A DNA stretch of 64,000 nt from Allobrachymonas sp. (GCA_030529505.1 JAUMWT010000001.1:146851-210850); one strand, 5' to 3'; shown: positions 1 to 9,465, counted from the stretch's first letter. Notes: generated by a model from the sequence alone, not told the origin. Translations and numbers: made by a program.

Positions 1-129
1 CGCAAAGGTTTTGCCTGGCGGGCGACGAACGGGCTCTGGCGAGCATTGAACTTTCACCTGCGCCAAGCCGCGCCCTTTTGCCCGATAACCTCCGCCCCAA
101 AAGGAGGGGCGGCAAAAACACAAGTGGAT

Positions 130-534
130 TCAAAAACGAATCGTGCCTTTGGGCAGCACCTGGGTCACTGCGGCTTTTTGCAGCAGGATTTCCACATCCT
201 TGGCGATCTGGAGTTCGACATTGCCGTCTTTGATGCGGCTGACCTTGCCCATCAGGCCGCCCACGGTGATGACCTCGTCACCGGCAGAGAGGTTTTCGAG
301 CAGATTGCGCAGCTCTTTCTGCTTTTTCAGTTGCGGGCGCACCATGAAGATGAAGCCCACGATGAACACCACCAACATGGGCGCGACCTGAACGAGGGTG
401 GACATGAAATCGCCGCCTTTGGCGCCGGCCGCTGCGGTTTGTGCGTAAGCATTGCTGATGAAAAATAGCACGGAGAAACTCCCGATCAATGAAAAGAAAC
501 TGGAACGAATGAAGCCGTAGCGGTGCTGCGACAC
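130..534 (-). CDS. yajC: Sec translocon accessory subunit YajC
   Basis: The 134-residue protein is YajC, the small inner-membrane partner of SecD/SecF that assists protein export through SecYEG. It has a hydrophobic N-terminus (about residues 13-28), a second membrane segment at about 47-64 followed by the typical VRPQLKKQKE cytoplasmic start, and the conserved core LSAGDEVITVGGLMGKVSRI. The N-terminal stretch ending near SNAYAQ is longer than in the classical 110-residue proteins, so a start further downstream cannot be excluded. secD would be expected next on the minus strand, beyond the left edge; the 129 bases left of the stop contain a 7-bp hairpin (92-98 with 106-112) but no recognisable secD start. 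Family assignment is firm. Confidence 0.95.
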   Translation of the reverse strand: MSQHRYGFIRSSFFSLIGSFSVLFFISNAYAQTAAAGAKGGDFMSTLVQVAPMLVVFIVGFIFMVRPQLKKQKELRNLLENLSAGDEVITVGGLMGKVSRIKDGNVELQIAKDVEILLQKAAVTQVLPKGTIRF

Positions 535-785
535 ACGTCTGAACCAGTTTGTTCAGACACTTGAGCCGATTCAAGCTGAACGCGCCCTGGCCAACCAAGC
601 CGCCCCCCAAGCTTGCACACCGATGGCCCTGCAGCAAAGCCACGGCTCACAGGATGAGCAAGCCGCAAGAAAACCGCTTATTCTAAGCGCTAAGCCTTTG
701 CTCAATACCGTTTGTTACGGGCGCTGTTGGGGCGCACGGGCAGGACCTTGTTGATGACTACGCCATCAGAAGCGGGCTGCGCTCA
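535..785. other. Intergenic region upstream of yajC
   Basis: No supported gene lies between the yajC start and the mobile element at 786. Short reading frames here have no family-like sequence. The yajC promoter is expected in this stretch, but no clear -35/-10 pair stands out. Confidence 0.5.
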
Positions 786-947
786 GAACCTGTTCACGAT
801 CTCAACGCGAGGCGATTGGATATGGTGCGGGATGGAATGCAAGGCGCAAATCGAAGGGCATAGCCCGTGCTATGGACGAGATTTGCAACGCAGCAGGCCG
901 CCCGCTTCCATCATTCAAGCGCCCGTGAGGAGATCGTAAACAGGTTC
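786..947 (+). mobile_element. MITE-like element, copy 1
   Basis: A 162-bp non-coding element with near-perfect terminal inverted repeats: GAACCTGTTCACGATCTC at the left and its complement with one mismatch at the right. It is flanked by a TCA duplication (783-785 and 948-950). The core contains CATAG-CCCGTG-CTATG, a small hairpin. The same family recurs at 6645, 22758, 37527 and 60941. The right-hand TCA is the stop codon (TGA on minus) of the neighbouring ligase gene, so insertion happened in a stop codon and the duplication preserved it. It encodes no transposase and would need one in trans. Confidence 0.85.
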
Positions 948-2738
948 TCAGGGCTGAGCGCCCTTGCGCCAACGCGCATATTCCTTGGGATAGACCTGCT
1001 GGAACTGCGCGATTTCGGCATCGGCCTCTGCCTGGCGGCCCAGCACCTGCAAACACTCGATGATGCGAATGACCACGCGCGATTCGGGGCTGTAATGCAT
1101 CAGGCGGCGCGCCTGGGCCAGTTGCTGCTCGGCTTTTTCTGGCGTAACGGGATCGGTGCTCACAGCCGCAAACTGCACGGCATTGCGGTACAGCACGCTG
1201 TGCTCGGCCTGCTGCCGCGTGTGCTGGCGAAACGGCCAGACGCGATCGTCTGCCGCCATATACAGCTGCGTGACCCGCACAAAGTCGAAACTGGCATAGG
1301 CCATGCCCGCCAGCAGCCCCAGCGCCAGCACGCCTTGCCAGCGCCTGGCCGCATGCACAGGCATGGCGTGCGGGCGGGCGGCTGTTACTGTGCCACCTGC
1401 TGCCACAGCCACAGGCTGCGTGGCCCATAAAACACCCAGCGCCAGGCCAAAAGCCTGCTGAAAATGCGCGTACCACAACGGGTACTCCAGCAGGCTGTGC
1501 AGGCCGATCAGCGCCAACACGCCCCACATCAATTGGCGCGCAGGATTCATTTCGGCCCAGGGCCGCTGGCGCAGCACCCACCACGCAACCCATCCACACA
1601 ACAGCACCGCTGCGGGCACACCCAGTTCCACGGCCAGGTGCAACGGCAGGTTATGGGCATGGTCCAGCAGGCTGCAAAAACGCAGGCCCGAGTAGCTGGC
1701 GTGGTAGTGGGCATAGTCCAGCTCGCCCCAACCCCAGCCCCACCAGGGCTTTTGGGCAATGAGTTGCAGCACATTGCCCCACAACACTTTGCGGCTGATG
1801 CAAGCGCGGCTATCCGTGCCCTCCAGCCGGGCCAGCATGTCCACCCCGCCATGCAGATGCGGCAGCACATACGTCACGGCCAGATACACCGCCGCCAGAC
1901 CTGCCAACCAACTCATCACCTGCATGCGCGAAACAGGAAGCCGCGCGGCACGTGTCTGATGCCAGCTCCAAAATGCCAGCAAGCTGATGCTCAGCCCCAG
2001 CTGCACCAGTCCTGTGCGCGACAGGGTCAGCGCCAACACACCCGCCAAAGGCAGCATCAACCCCCAAGCCAGCAGCGTGCCCAGCCACTGCGGCGCACGC
2101 CCGGCCAGCCATTGCATGGCACGGCTCAAGCCCCCTTGCAGCCACAGATACCACAACGCCCACAGCGCCATGCACAAGAGCGTGGCCAACTGGTTGCGCT
2201 GGCGCAAATTGCCATAGACCTGCCCGGCAGGCGCATGATTCACCCACTGACCCAGCCAGGCCGTGTGCTGGCGGTATTGCAGCAGGCCAATCAGCGCATT
2301 GAGCAAGCCTGCCAGCAGCCAGCCCCAGGCGATCAACTCAACCCCTGTTTGCACAGCGGGCCGTGCATCTGCTGCGCTGCCCACGCCACGCACGGGATCG
2401 GCCCCTGCAAAGTCTTGCGCCAGCCGTGCGCCCACCGCGGCGGCTGCGCCAATCATCAACAGGCTCAGCGCCAGCAATTGCCAAGCCCGCCCCAGCAGCA
2501 AACCCGCCAGCACGGCGGCTACCAAGGCCGCTAAAGCAGCGCCAGCCACAAGCGACAAGCGCCTGGCTGGCAAACCCGCAAACAACAAGGCCGTGCACGA
2601 CCAACCCACCAGCAGCGGAATGGCAGGCGTCATCGCGCCGCCGGCAAAGGGGTTGAGCCAGGGGATCAGCGCCAGCGGCAAGAAAAACGCTGCCGTCAGC
2701 ACAGCGTTGGGGCGGGCGGCGTTTGCATGAACCGACAT
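948..2738 (-). CDS. O-antigen ligase / PglL-type O-oligosaccharyltransferase family membrane protein
   Basis: A 596-residue polytopic inner-membrane protein of the Wzy_C superfamily, which transfers lipid-linked glycans to lipid A core or, in PglL members, to serine/threonine of pilins and other exported proteins. Ten or more hydrophobic segments precede a periplasmic-loop signature DHAHNLPLHLAVELG at about residues 355-370. The C-terminal 150 residues are soluble and contain TPR-like helices (LAQARRLMHYSPESRV), as in PglL proteins with a Wzy_C_2 domain. An upstream extension in the same frame is Cys-rich and overlaps folK, so the ATG at 2738, 29 bases after folK, is chosen. The stop codon is the target duplication of a mobile element. 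Ligase versus protein glycosylase is not settled by sequence; length and the soluble tail favour PglL type. Confidence 0.8.
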   Translation of the reverse strand: MSVHANAARPNAVLTAAFFLPLALIPWLNPFAGGAMTPAIPLLVGWSCTALLFAGLPARRLSLVAGAALAALVAAVLAGLLLGRAWQLLALSLLMIGAAAAVGARLAQDFAGADPVRGVGSAADARPAVQTGVELIAWGWLLAGLLNALIGLLQYRQHTAWLGQWVNHAPAGQVYGNLRQRNQLATLLCMALWALWYLWLQGGLSRAMQWLAGRAPQWLGTLLAWGLMLPLAGVLALTLSRTGLVQLGLSISLLAFWSWHQTRAARLPVSRMQVMSWLAGLAAVYLAVTYVLPHLHGGVDMLARLEGTDSRACISRKVLWGNVLQLIAQKPWWGWGWGELDYAHYHASYSGLRFCSLLDHAHNLPLHLAVELGVPAAVLLCGWVAWWVLRQRPWAEMNPARQLMWGVLALIGLHSLLEYPLWYAHFQQAFGLALGVLWATQPVAVAAGGTVTAARPHAMPVHAARRWQGVLALGLLAGMAYASFDFVRVTQLYMAADDRVWPFRQHTRQQAEHSVLYRNAVQFAAVSTDPVTPEKAEQQLAQARRLMHYSPESRVVIRIIECLQVLGRQAEADAEIAQFQQVYPKEYARWRKGAQP

Positions 2739-2767
2739 GAAAAAAACAACTTCAATCCAACAAGGCT

Positions 2768-3349
2768 TCAGGCACCGGCAGCAGCATCTGGCGCTGGCGC
2801 AAGGCCCGGCATTTGGGCCACGCCCAACGCCGATTCGGCACTGCACACGCGCTCAATGCCTTGATCGGCCACGGCCTGCAATTGCTGCGGCGTGACTTTG
2901 TGCGGCGCAATCTCGGCCAGGGGCAGCAGCACAAAAGCCCGCTGTTCCATGCGGGGGTGGGGAAGAGTCAGATCCGGCGTTTGCAGATGCAGATCGCCAT
3001 AGAGCAGGATGTCGATATCCAGCGTGCGCGGCGCATTTCGATAGGGCCTTTGGCGGCCCGCGGCCTGCTCTTGCTGCTGGCATTGCTGCAACAAGGCTTG
3101 CGGCAACAAACGGGTTTGCAACTCCACCACGGCGTTGATGTAGTCGGGCCCATCGGCATCCACCGGCGCAGTGCGATACAGGGACGAAGCCCGCACCAGC
3201 CGCGTGTGCGGCCAGTTTTGCATCGCGGTCATGGCCTGGCGCACACTGGCCTGCGCGTCGCCCAGATTCGCGCCCAGCGCCAGCCAGGCGCTAACGGGGG
3301 CAGCAGTGGGCGCTACCATTTCGTTGGCGGGTGAGTGAGCTGCCTTCAT
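2768..3349 (-). CDS. folK: 2-amino-4-hydroxy-6-hydroxymethyldihydropteridine pyrophosphokinase
   Basis: HPPK transfers pyrophosphate from ATP to 6-hydroxymethyl-7,8-dihydropterin in folate synthesis. The 193-residue protein has the family start ALGANLGD, the pterin-loop region SLYRTAPVDADGPDYINAVVEL, and the signature RTLDIDILLYGD near residues 108-119 with the Mg-binding aspartates, then LPHPRMEQRAFVLLPLAEIAP. An N-terminal extension of about 20 residues precedes the conserved start. It lies 17 bases after pcnB on the same strand, a pcnB-folK order common in proteobacteria, and directly before the ligase gene; the three are probably co-transcribed. Confidence 0.96.
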   Translation of the reverse strand: MKAAHSPANEMVAPTAAPVSAWLALGANLGDAQASVRQAMTAMQNWPHTRLVRASSLYRTAPVDADGPDYINAVVELQTRLLPQALLQQCQQQEQAAGRQRPYRNAPRTLDIDILLYGDLHLQTPDLTLPHPRMEQRAFVLLPLAEIAPHKVTPQQLQAVADQGIERVCSAESALGVAQMPGLAPAPDAAAGA

Positions 3350-3366
3350 TCTTCAGCGTAGCCCTG

Positions 3367-5073
3367 TCAAGATGCGGCGCTGCCGCCTGCATCTTTGGCC
3401 GCACGCGCAGCGCCAGACGGCTTTCTGCGGCGGCGCGGCTTTGGGGTTGCTGTTTCATCGGCGGCAGTGGCCGCTTCTGCCGGGGCACGATCAGCCGCAG
3501 CCAACTCTGCCTGCGCAGCCGCATCACCGCCCTGCCCCTTGCCTCTGGGCTTGCGCCGGCGTCGCGGTTTGCGGGCGGGGGCATCCAGCTCGCCAGCCGC
3601 ATCGGCTGCATCCCCTGCGGCAGCGGCTGCGGCCAGCCCGGCCTCGGCAGCCCCACGCGGGGATGACGGCTTGCGCTGGCGGGCACGTTGTTGTTCGCGC
3701 TGCTGTTCACGCATTTGCTCGCGCACTTGGGCGATCAGGTCTTCGCGCAAAGTGTCGTTGGCGGTGCTGAAGGTTTGCCACCAGTCGGACAAGGCTTCGT
3801 CCACCTCGCCCACGGCCGCGCGCAGGCGCAAAAAGTCAAAGCCCGCGCGAAAGCGCAATTGCGCGGCCAGGCTATAGGGGCTGTTGCCCGTGCGTTTTTC
3901 GAAGCGCGGCTGCATCATCCAGATTTCGCGCATGTCCGCGCCGAGCTTGCCGCGCCCCGACACATCGCCGATGCGCGCGTCAAACACTTCGTCAATGGCC
4001 TGTTGCAAGGCCACGAAGGAAGGCTTGCCTGCCTTTTGCCCGGCCTGCCAGGCCAGGCGCACGTCTTGCCACAACAGGCAGGCCAGCAAAAAGCTGGCGG
4101 CCACGGGTTTGCCTTCGGCCACGCGGCGGTCGGTGTCTTTGAAGGCGGCGAGCACGAAAGGATCTTCGGCGCGCTGCACCGCCAGCGTGAGCAGCGGATA
4201 GATGCCCTTTTGCAAGCCCAGTTGACGCAGTTGCGCAATGCTGGCCAGTGCGTGGCCGGTTTGCAGCAGCTTGAGCATTTCGTCGAACATGCGGCTTTGC
4301 GGCACGTTTTCGAGCAAGGCCAGGCTTTGCTTCAAGGGCGCAGCCGTGCCCTTTTCGAGCTTGAAGCCCAGGCCCGCCAGCTTGGCCGCAATGCGCACCG
4401 CGCGCATGAGGCGCACGGGGTCTTCGCGGTAGCGTTGCGCGGCATCGCCAATCATGCGGATGACGCGCTTTTGCGCATCAGCCATGCCCTTGTGGTAATC
4501 GACCACGATTTGGGTTTCGGGGTCGTAATACATGGCGTTGATGGTGAAGTCGCGCCGCGCGGCGTCTTCGTCTTGCCGGCCCCAGACGTTGTCGCGCAGC
4601 ACGCGGCCCGAAGCGTCCACCGCATGCTGCACGCCTGCCAGCGCATGGCGGCTGGTTTTTTCGTTGCCGCTGACTTGCTCGGCGGCCGAAGCGTCCAGAT
4701 AGGCGCGGAAGGTGGAGACTTCGATCACCTCGTGCTCGCGCCCGCGGCCAAACACCACGTGCACGATGCGAAAGCGCCGCCCGATGATGAAGGCGCGGCG
4801 AAACAGGCGCTTGACTTCTTCGGGCGTGGCGTTGGTGGCCACGTCAAAGTCCTTGGGCTTGAGGCCCGCGAGCAAATCGCGCACCGCGCCGCCCACCACG
4901 TAGGCCTCGAAACCGGCTTTTTTGAGGGTGCGCACCACTTCGGCTGCGCGCTCGTCCACCAGGGCGGGATCGATCCGGTGCACCGAGGCGGGCACTTCGA
5001 CGCGCTGGCCAAACGCAGCGCCCTTGGCAGCGCCGGTTTTGCCCAGCAGTTTGTTGATGAGTCGCTTGATCAT
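3367..5073 (-). CDS. pcnB: Poly(A) polymerase I
   Basis: PcnB adds poly(A) tails to RNA 3' ends and promotes decay. The 568-residue protein has the nucleotidyltransferase signature GGAVRDLLAG at residues 61-70, followed by KPKDFDVAT, where D75 and D77 are the catalytic metal ligands. The RNA-binding helical domain follows (REDPVRLMRAVRIAAKLGF). The C-terminal 120 residues are a low-complexity basic tail rich in RKPRRRRKPRGKG blocks, usual in betaproteobacterial PcnB. Absence of an HD domain and the RRDFTINAMYYDPET block support PcnB over CCA-adding enzyme. It is followed closely by folK. Confidence 0.96.
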   Translation of the reverse strand: MIKRLINKLLGKTGAAKGAAFGQRVEVPASVHRIDPALVDERAAEVVRTLKKAGFEAYVVGGAVRDLLAGLKPKDFDVATNATPEEVKRLFRRAFIIGRRFRIVHVVFGRGREHEVIEVSTFRAYLDASAAEQVSGNEKTSRHALAGVQHAVDASGRVLRDNVWGRQDEDAARRDFTINAMYYDPETQIVVDYHKGMADAQKRVIRMIGDAAQRYREDPVRLMRAVRIAAKLAGLGFKLEKGTAAPLKQSLALLENVPQSRMFDEMLKLLQTGHALASIAQLRQLGLQKGIYPLLTLAVQRAEDPFVLAAFKDTDRRVAEGKPVAASFLLACLLWQDVRLAWQAGQKAGKPSFVALQQAIDEVFDARIGDVSGRGKLGADMREIWMMQPRFEKRTGNSPYSLAAQLRFRAGFDFLRLRAAVGEVDEALSDWWQTFSTANDTLREDLIAQVREQMREQQREQQRARQRKPSSPRGAAEAGLAAAAAAGDAADAAGELDAPARKPRRRRKPRGKGQGGDAAAQAELAAADRAPAEAATAADETATPKPRRRRKPSGAARAAKDAGGSAAS

Positions 5074-5079
5074 GCTGTG

Positions 5080-5772
5080 TCAGCGAGTGGAAAAAAGGTC
5101 AAGAATACGCCAGCCACGCTCTTGTGCGATGGCACGCAGGCGGGCGTCGGGGTTGGTGGCCACGGGTAACTGCGCTTGCTCAAGCAAGGGCAGGTCGTTG
5201 ATCGAATCGGAATAAAACGTAATGTGCACATCGCCCCACTGCTGGCCGCGCACAGCCAGCCAACGCGCCAGATTGTGCACCTTACCCTCGCGCAGATTGG
5301 CCTGGCCCAGCATCTGGCCGGTGATGCGGCCTTCTGTCGTGTATTGCAATTCGGTGGCCAAGATGTGATTGGCAGCAAAACCGAACTGCGCACCCACCGC
5401 ATCGGCAATGAAGCGGTTGGTGGCCGTCGTCAGCACCAGGGTATCGCCCGCCTGGCGGTGCTGTTGCAGCAAATCCAGCGCAGGCGGCAAGATGTGCGGC
5501 TGGATGAATTCGCGCACATAGCGCTGCTGCACCTCGACCAACTGCTGCGCAGGCAGGCCCTGTATGGCTTGCGTAACGAAGCGGATGTATTCGCCCATGT
5601 CCAAGCGGCCTTGCTGGTAATCGGCATAAAAGCGTTCGTTTTGCTGCTGCACCTCTTCGGGGCGCGTCCAACCTGCGGCGTTGGTGAAGCTCGTCCAGGT
5701 GAAGTCCGAATCAATCGGCAGCAGCGTGTGATCCAGATCAAACAGGGCGATGCGGGTGGGCGGGTTGTTCAT
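5080..5772 (-). CDS. HAD-IB family phosphatase (SerB-like)
   Basis: A cytoplasmic haloacid dehalogenase-superfamily hydrolase of about 230 residues. Motif I is ALFDLDHTLLP with nucleophile D12 and acid/base D14; motif II is LVLTTATN and motif III/IV is FYSDSINDLPLLEQA, so all catalytic residues are present. Betaproteobacterial relatives are annotated as SerB-like phosphatases but the substrate is unproven. The ATG at 5772 is preferred because GGAG lies 12 bases upstream and the protein then begins just before motif I; an in-frame ATG at 5805, 3 bases after the hda stop, would add 11 residues. It sits between hda and pcnB on one strand, probably one transcription unit. Confidence 0.9.
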   Translation of the reverse strand: MNNPPTRIALFDLDHTLLPIDSDFTWTSFTNAAGWTRPEEVQQQNERFYADYQQGRLDMGEYIRFVTQAIQGLPAQQLVEVQQRYVREFIQPHILPPALDLLQQHRQAGDTLVLTTATNRFIADAVGAQFGFAANHILATELQYTTEGRITGQMLGQANLREGKVHNLARWLAVRGQQWGDVHITFYSDSINDLPLLEQAQLPVATNPDARLRAIAQERGWRILDLFSTR

Positions 5773-5808
5773 GTGTTGAGCAAACTCCAAACAGGTACGC
5801 GCCATGCT

Positions 5809-6558
5809 TCAGTGCGGCACGGCTGGCGCTTGCACGGCTGACGCTTGCACGCCTTGCGGCGTTTCATCCAGCATCTGCCGGATGAGCGGAATGGTGATGG
5901 CACGGCCGTTTTGCAGGGCGTATTCGTCCAGCAGGCGCAGCAGGGCCATGAGGCTGCCCGTATCGCGGGCAAAGCGCCTTTGCATGTAATCCACCACCTC
6001 TTCGCCCAAGGCCAGGCCGCGGTGGCGGGCAGCGGCTTGCAGGGCTTGCTTGACTTCGGCGTCTGAGAGCAATTGCAGCGCCAGCACCTGCCCCCAGCCC
6101 AAGCGGGTGCGCAGGTCTTCGCGCAGGGCCAAATCGGCCACGGGCAAGCGCCCGGCGGCCAGCACCCAGCGCGGGCCGCCGCCATTGGCCGGCGCTTGGG
6201 CATGCACAAACCAGTTGAAGGCGGTGTGCTGCTGCGCGGCATTGAAACGATCCACATCATCGAGCACCACGGCCTGCCAGTTGGCATCGAATTCAGGCGC
6301 GACATCGGCGCTGCATGGCACGCTGGCATCGAGCCAGCCCACTTGCAGGCCGCGCTGTTGCAAGGCCGTGCGCACGGCTTGCAGCAAATGGGTTTTGCCC
6401 GAGCCGGCCTCGCCCCACAAATAGGTGGGCATCTGCGGCAAAGCGGGCGCGGCCAGCGCCTGCCGCAAATGTGCCAGGGCCATGCCGTTGGGGCCAGCAA
6501 CGAAACGGTCCAGGCCGGAGGATGCATCCCAAGTCAAGGCAAGCGTGAGTTGTTTCAT
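5809..6558 (-). CDS. hda: DnaA regulatory inactivator Hda
   Basis: Hda is a DnaA-related AAA+ protein that, bound to the DNA-loaded beta clamp, stimulates ATP hydrolysis by DnaA and prevents re-initiation. The N-terminus MKQLTLAL carries the clamp-binding motif QLTL at residues 3-6. Walker A is GEAGSGKTH at 49-57 and Walker B is AVVLDDVDRF at about 95-104; there is an arginine-finger region LREDLRTRLGWG. Length (249 residues) is normal and the DnaA DNA-binding domain IV is absent, as expected for Hda. It is the first gene of the minus-strand run into the HAD phosphatase, pcnB and folK. Confidence 0.93.
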   Translation of the reverse strand: MKQLTLALTWDASSGLDRFVAGPNGMALAHLRQALAAPALPQMPTYLWGEAGSGKTHLLQAVRTALQQRGLQVGWLDASVPCSADVAPEFDANWQAVVLDDVDRFNAAQQHTAFNWFVHAQAPANGGGPRWVLAAGRLPVADLALREDLRTRLGWGQVLALQLLSDAEVKQALQAAARHRGLALGEEVVDYMQRRFARDTGSLMALLRLLDEYALQNGRAITIPLIRQMLDETPQGVQASAVQAPAVPH

Positions 6559-6644
6559 GGCGATGGATGAGGGCCTGAGGATGATGCAGGAGCGAGGTGG
6601 CTGAAAGGATCTTGCCGTGCCCGGCTGGAATGTGCAGGCGCTTA
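6559..6644. other. Short leader upstream of hda
   Basis: No gene is seen between the hda start and the mobile element at 6645. The hda promoter should lie here or within the element. No convincing promoter hexamers were identified. A further gene-free stretch runs from 6818 to 7030. Confidence 0.4.
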
Positions 6645-6817
6645 GAACCTGTTCAAGATCTCAACGTGAGGCGATGGAAGATGGAAAGGGATGGGATGCC
6701 AGGCGCACATCTTTGCATGTGGCGCAGTGCATAGCTCGCGCTATGGACAAGATTTGCAACGAAGCAGACCGCCCGCTTCCATTTTCAAGCGCCCGCGAGG
6801 AACTCTTGAACAGCTTC
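6645..6817 (+). mobile_element. MITE-like element, copy 2
   Basis: Second copy of the family, 173 bp, same orientation as copy 1. The left inverted repeat is GAACCTGTTCAAGATCTC; the right end (GAACTCTTGAACAGCTTC) is decayed. The flanks are TTA on the left and TTG on the right, consistent with a mutated 3-bp duplication. The core hairpin CATAG-CTCGCG-CTATG is intact. It lies between the hda start and the end of the AI-2E transporter gene. Confidence 0.8.
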
Positions 6818-7030
6818 TTGTGCAGCTCGGCTCCAGGCCGCTATTGCGTCTATCCACGACCAGGCCGCTTGCAAGGTGGCTGCGGGACGACGCCACAAGG
6901 CGCGTATTGTATGTAGGGCGGCCAACGTGGGCACGCATACGCTGCACGCTCCCATGCCTCCTCGCAAACCGCTGCCCCCACCCGCCAAGGCGGCCCTCAT
7001 CCAATCGCGGCAGGGGCGCCAGGTCGGCCT

Positions 7031-8143
7031 TCAACCTTTGTCTTTGTACAAACTGCTCGCAAAATATTGCTGGCGCAGGCGGCGGATGGCCACCAGCAGC
7101 ACGGCGCTGGTCGGCAGGGCGATCAGCACCCCCACAAAGCCGAACAATTGCCCGAAGGCCAGCAAGGCAAAAATCACCATCAGCGGATGCAGGCCGATGC
7201 GCTCGCCCACCAGGCGCGGGGTGAGGAAAAAGCTTTCCAGAAACTGCCCGATGCCAAACACCACCGCCACCATGATGGCTGCTTTGGAAAAACCCAATTG
7301 CATGATGCCCACCAGAGCCGCCATGACCATGCCAACGGCAAAGCCGATGTAGGGAATGAACAGGGCCAGCCCGGTGAAGATGCCGATGGGCCAGGCCAGA
7401 TCCAGCCCGAAAAGCATCAGCCCAACGCTGTAGAACAGGGCCATGATGCTCATCACCAGCATTTGCCCGCGCAGATACTGGCCCAGCACTTCGTCGGCCT
7501 CGCGCAAAAAGCCGACGACCGTTTCGCGCATGCGCAGCGGCACCAGGCTGTAAAGCGATTCGTTGAAGCGTTTCCAATCCAGCAACAGGTAATACAGCGC
7601 CAGGGGAATGAGCGTGAGATTGCCCAGAATGGAAAGCGCCACGTTGCCGCCAATGACCAGCGAAGACAGCAAGGAGTGCACCACGCTTTTTGACGGCGCA
7701 CCCGCCGCCGGTCCGGCGCCGGCCTCTGCATCGGCCTGGAAGTATTCAGACACCCATTCGCTGATCGTGCCCACGTCCAGGCTGATGTCAAAGCCGTAAC
7801 GGGCTGCCGTGCTTTCCAGCCACAGCCGGGCCTTGTCGAACAAAGCGGGCAATTGGCGGCCCATTTCAGGCGCCTGTTTGATGAACAGGGGCACCACCAG
7901 CATGAACACGCCGATCAGCGCCAGAATCACCACCACCTCGACTACGCCCACCGACAACCAGCGCGGCATGCGGCCCTTGAACCAGGCATCGATCCGGTCC
8001 ACCAGCGGATTGAGCACATAGGCCAGCACCCAGGCCACCACAAAGGGCATCAGCACCGGCGCCAGCAACCAAACCATCAGTCCGGCCACGGCGGCGATCA
8101 ACACCCAGGCAGCCGCGCGTTTTTGATATTTGGTGAATTGCAT
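7031..8143 (-). CDS. AI-2E family transporter (PerM/TqsA-like)
   Basis: A 370-residue inner-membrane protein of the AI-2E transporter family (PF01594), whose members include TqsA and sodium/proton antiporters. It has the two-helix N-terminal hairpin [40 protein letters not shown], a long amphipathic central domain (about 90-210), and the C-terminal membrane bundle with the family signature [30 protein letters not shown] and [31 protein letters not shown]. The transported substrate cannot be read from sequence. It is divergent from purM, with about 230 bases between the starts. A TACAAT hexamer (8179-8184) in that gap could be a -10 box for purM. Confidence 0.92.
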   Translation of the reverse strand: MQFTKYQKRAAAWVLIAAVAGLMVWLLAPVLMPFVVAWVLAYVLNPLVDRIDAWFKGRMPRWLSVGVVEVVVILALIGVFMLVVPLFIKQAPEMGRQLPALFDKARLWLESTAARYGFDISLDVGTISEWVSEYFQADAEAGAGPAAGAPSKSVVHSLLSSLVIGGNVALSILGNLTLIPLALYYLLLDWKRFNESLYSLVPLRMRETVVGFLREADEVLGQYLRGQMLVMSIMALFYSVGLMLFGLDLAWPIGIFTGLALFIPYIGFAVGMVMAALVGIMQLGFSKAAIMVAVVFGIGQFLESFFLTPRLVGERIGLHPLMVIFALLAFGQLFGFVGVLIALPTSAVLLVAIRRLRQQYFASSLYKDKG

Positions 8144-8373
8144 GGCAGGCCCTTTCCCTTCCCTCTGAAAGAAAGTTTTACAATACCGCCGCCCGCGCGC
8201 AAGCCCATTTTCTCTGGCCTGTGCGCGCCGATCAAGGCAGACAAGGGCCTAAGTCTAAGCAACATTTTTCCCCTGCAACACAACCGCTTTCTGCCCGCTT
8301 GTTTCGCACTGTTTTTTGCCCTGTTCATGGCGCACACGAACAGCAAGCGGCAGGGCTGGATTGGTTCTTCCCC

Positions 8374-9408
8374 ATGCAAACACCCATTTCCTACAAAGAC
8401 GCTGGCGTTGACATCGACGCGGGCGACGCCCTGGTCAACCGCATCAAGCCTCTGGCCAAAAAGACGATGCGCGAAGGCGTGCTCGGCGGCATCGGTGGCT
8501 TTGGCGCCCTGTTTGAAGTGCCCCAAAAGTACAAAGAGCCGGTGCTGGTCAGCGGCACCGACGGCGTGGGCACCAAGCTCAAGCTGGCCTTTGAATGGAA
8601 GATGCACGACACTGTGGGCATTGACCTTGTAGCCATGAGCGTGAACGACGTGCTGGTGCAAGGGGCCGAGCCGCTGTTCTTTCTCGACTATTTCGCCTGC
8701 GGCAAGCTGGATGTGGAAACCGCCGCGGCCGTGGTCGGCGGCATCGCCAAAGGCTGCGAAGAAAGCGGCTGCGCCCTGATCGGCGGCGAAACGGCCGAAA
8801 TGCCCGGCATGTACCCACCCGGCGAATACGACTTGGCCGGCTTTGCCGTAGGTGCTGTTGAAAAAAGCCGCATCCTCAACGGGCAGAACATTCAGCCCGG
8901 CGACGTGGTGCTGGGCCTGGCCAGCCACGGCGTGCACAGCAACGGTTTTTCGCTGGTGCGCAAATGCATCGAACGCGCACAAGCCCAAGGCGGCCTGCCC
9001 GCCACGCTGGACGGCATGCCCTTCAAAGAAGCCATCATGCGCCCCACGCGGCTCTACGTGCGCGCCGTGCTGGCCGCATTGGCGCAGCACCCGATCAAGG
9101 GCCTGGCTCACATCACGGGCGGCGGCCTGCTCGAAAACATTCCGCGCGTGCTGCCCGAACACGCCACGGCCCAATTGCAAAAAGGCAGCTGGCCGCAAAG
9201 CGAGCTGTTTTCCTGGCTGCAAGCCACCGCCGGCATTGACGATGTGGAAATGAACCGCACCTTCAACAACGGCATCGGCATGGTCGTGATCGTGGCAGCC
9301 AAAGACGCAGAAGCCACCGCCGCCACCCTGCGCGCGCACGGCGAAACCGTTTACCCCATCGGCCAGATCGTGCAGCGCCAACAACAGGCTTGCGTGCTGC
9401 TGGATTGA
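8374..9408 (+). CDS. purM: Phosphoribosylformylglycinamidine cyclo-ligase
   Basis: PurM (AIR synthetase) makes aminoimidazole ribonucleotide from FGAM and ATP in purine synthesis. The 344-residue protein has the ATP-binding segment [17 protein letters not shown], the conserved [40 protein letters not shown], the phosphate-binding loop [15 protein letters not shown], and [15 protein letters not shown]. The frame stays open upstream, but the ATG at 8374 ([15 protein letters not shown]) matches the family N-terminus. No strong Shine-Dalgarno sequence precedes it. The gene is followed by a bidirectional terminator shared with the convergent deacetylase gene. Confidence 0.97.
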   Translation: MQTPISYKDAGVDIDAGDALVNRIKPLAKKTMREGVLGGIGGFGALFEVPQKYKEPVLVSGTDGVGTKLKLAFEWKMHDTVGIDLVAMSVNDVLVQGAEPLFFLDYFACGKLDVETAAAVVGGIAKGCEESGCALIGGETAEMPGMYPPGEYDLAGFAVGAVEKSRILNGQNIQPGDVVLGLASHGVHSNGFSLVRKCIERAQAQGGLPATLDGMPFKEAIMRPTRLYVRAVLAALAQHPIKGLAHITGGGLLENIPRVLPEHATAQLQKGSWPQSELFSWLQATAGIDDVEMNRTFNNGIGMVVIVAAKDAEATAATLRAHGETVYPIGQIVQRQQQACVLLD

Positions 9409-9465
9409 AAGCGGCAAGGCGTTTTTTCAACCCCAGCGTTTTTCAACTCTTAAGCGCCAATTTAG

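Noticed and set aside
92-112. GC-rich hairpin after yajC as a terminator
   Set aside because: The 7-bp stem lacks a T-run on the minus strand, and secD is usually co-transcribed with yajC.
1-129. Start of secD at the left edge
   Set aside because: The only ATG on the minus strand (46) opens a frame that does not look like the SecD N-terminus in the few codons visible.
786-947. Small protein genes overlapping MITE copies
   Set aside because: Frames running through the copies (for example 712-939) change between copies and share no conserved protein; the inverted ends and target duplications explain the sequence.
3688-5169. Open frame of 493 codons on the plus strand
   Set aside because: Antisense to pcnB and without recognisable domains.
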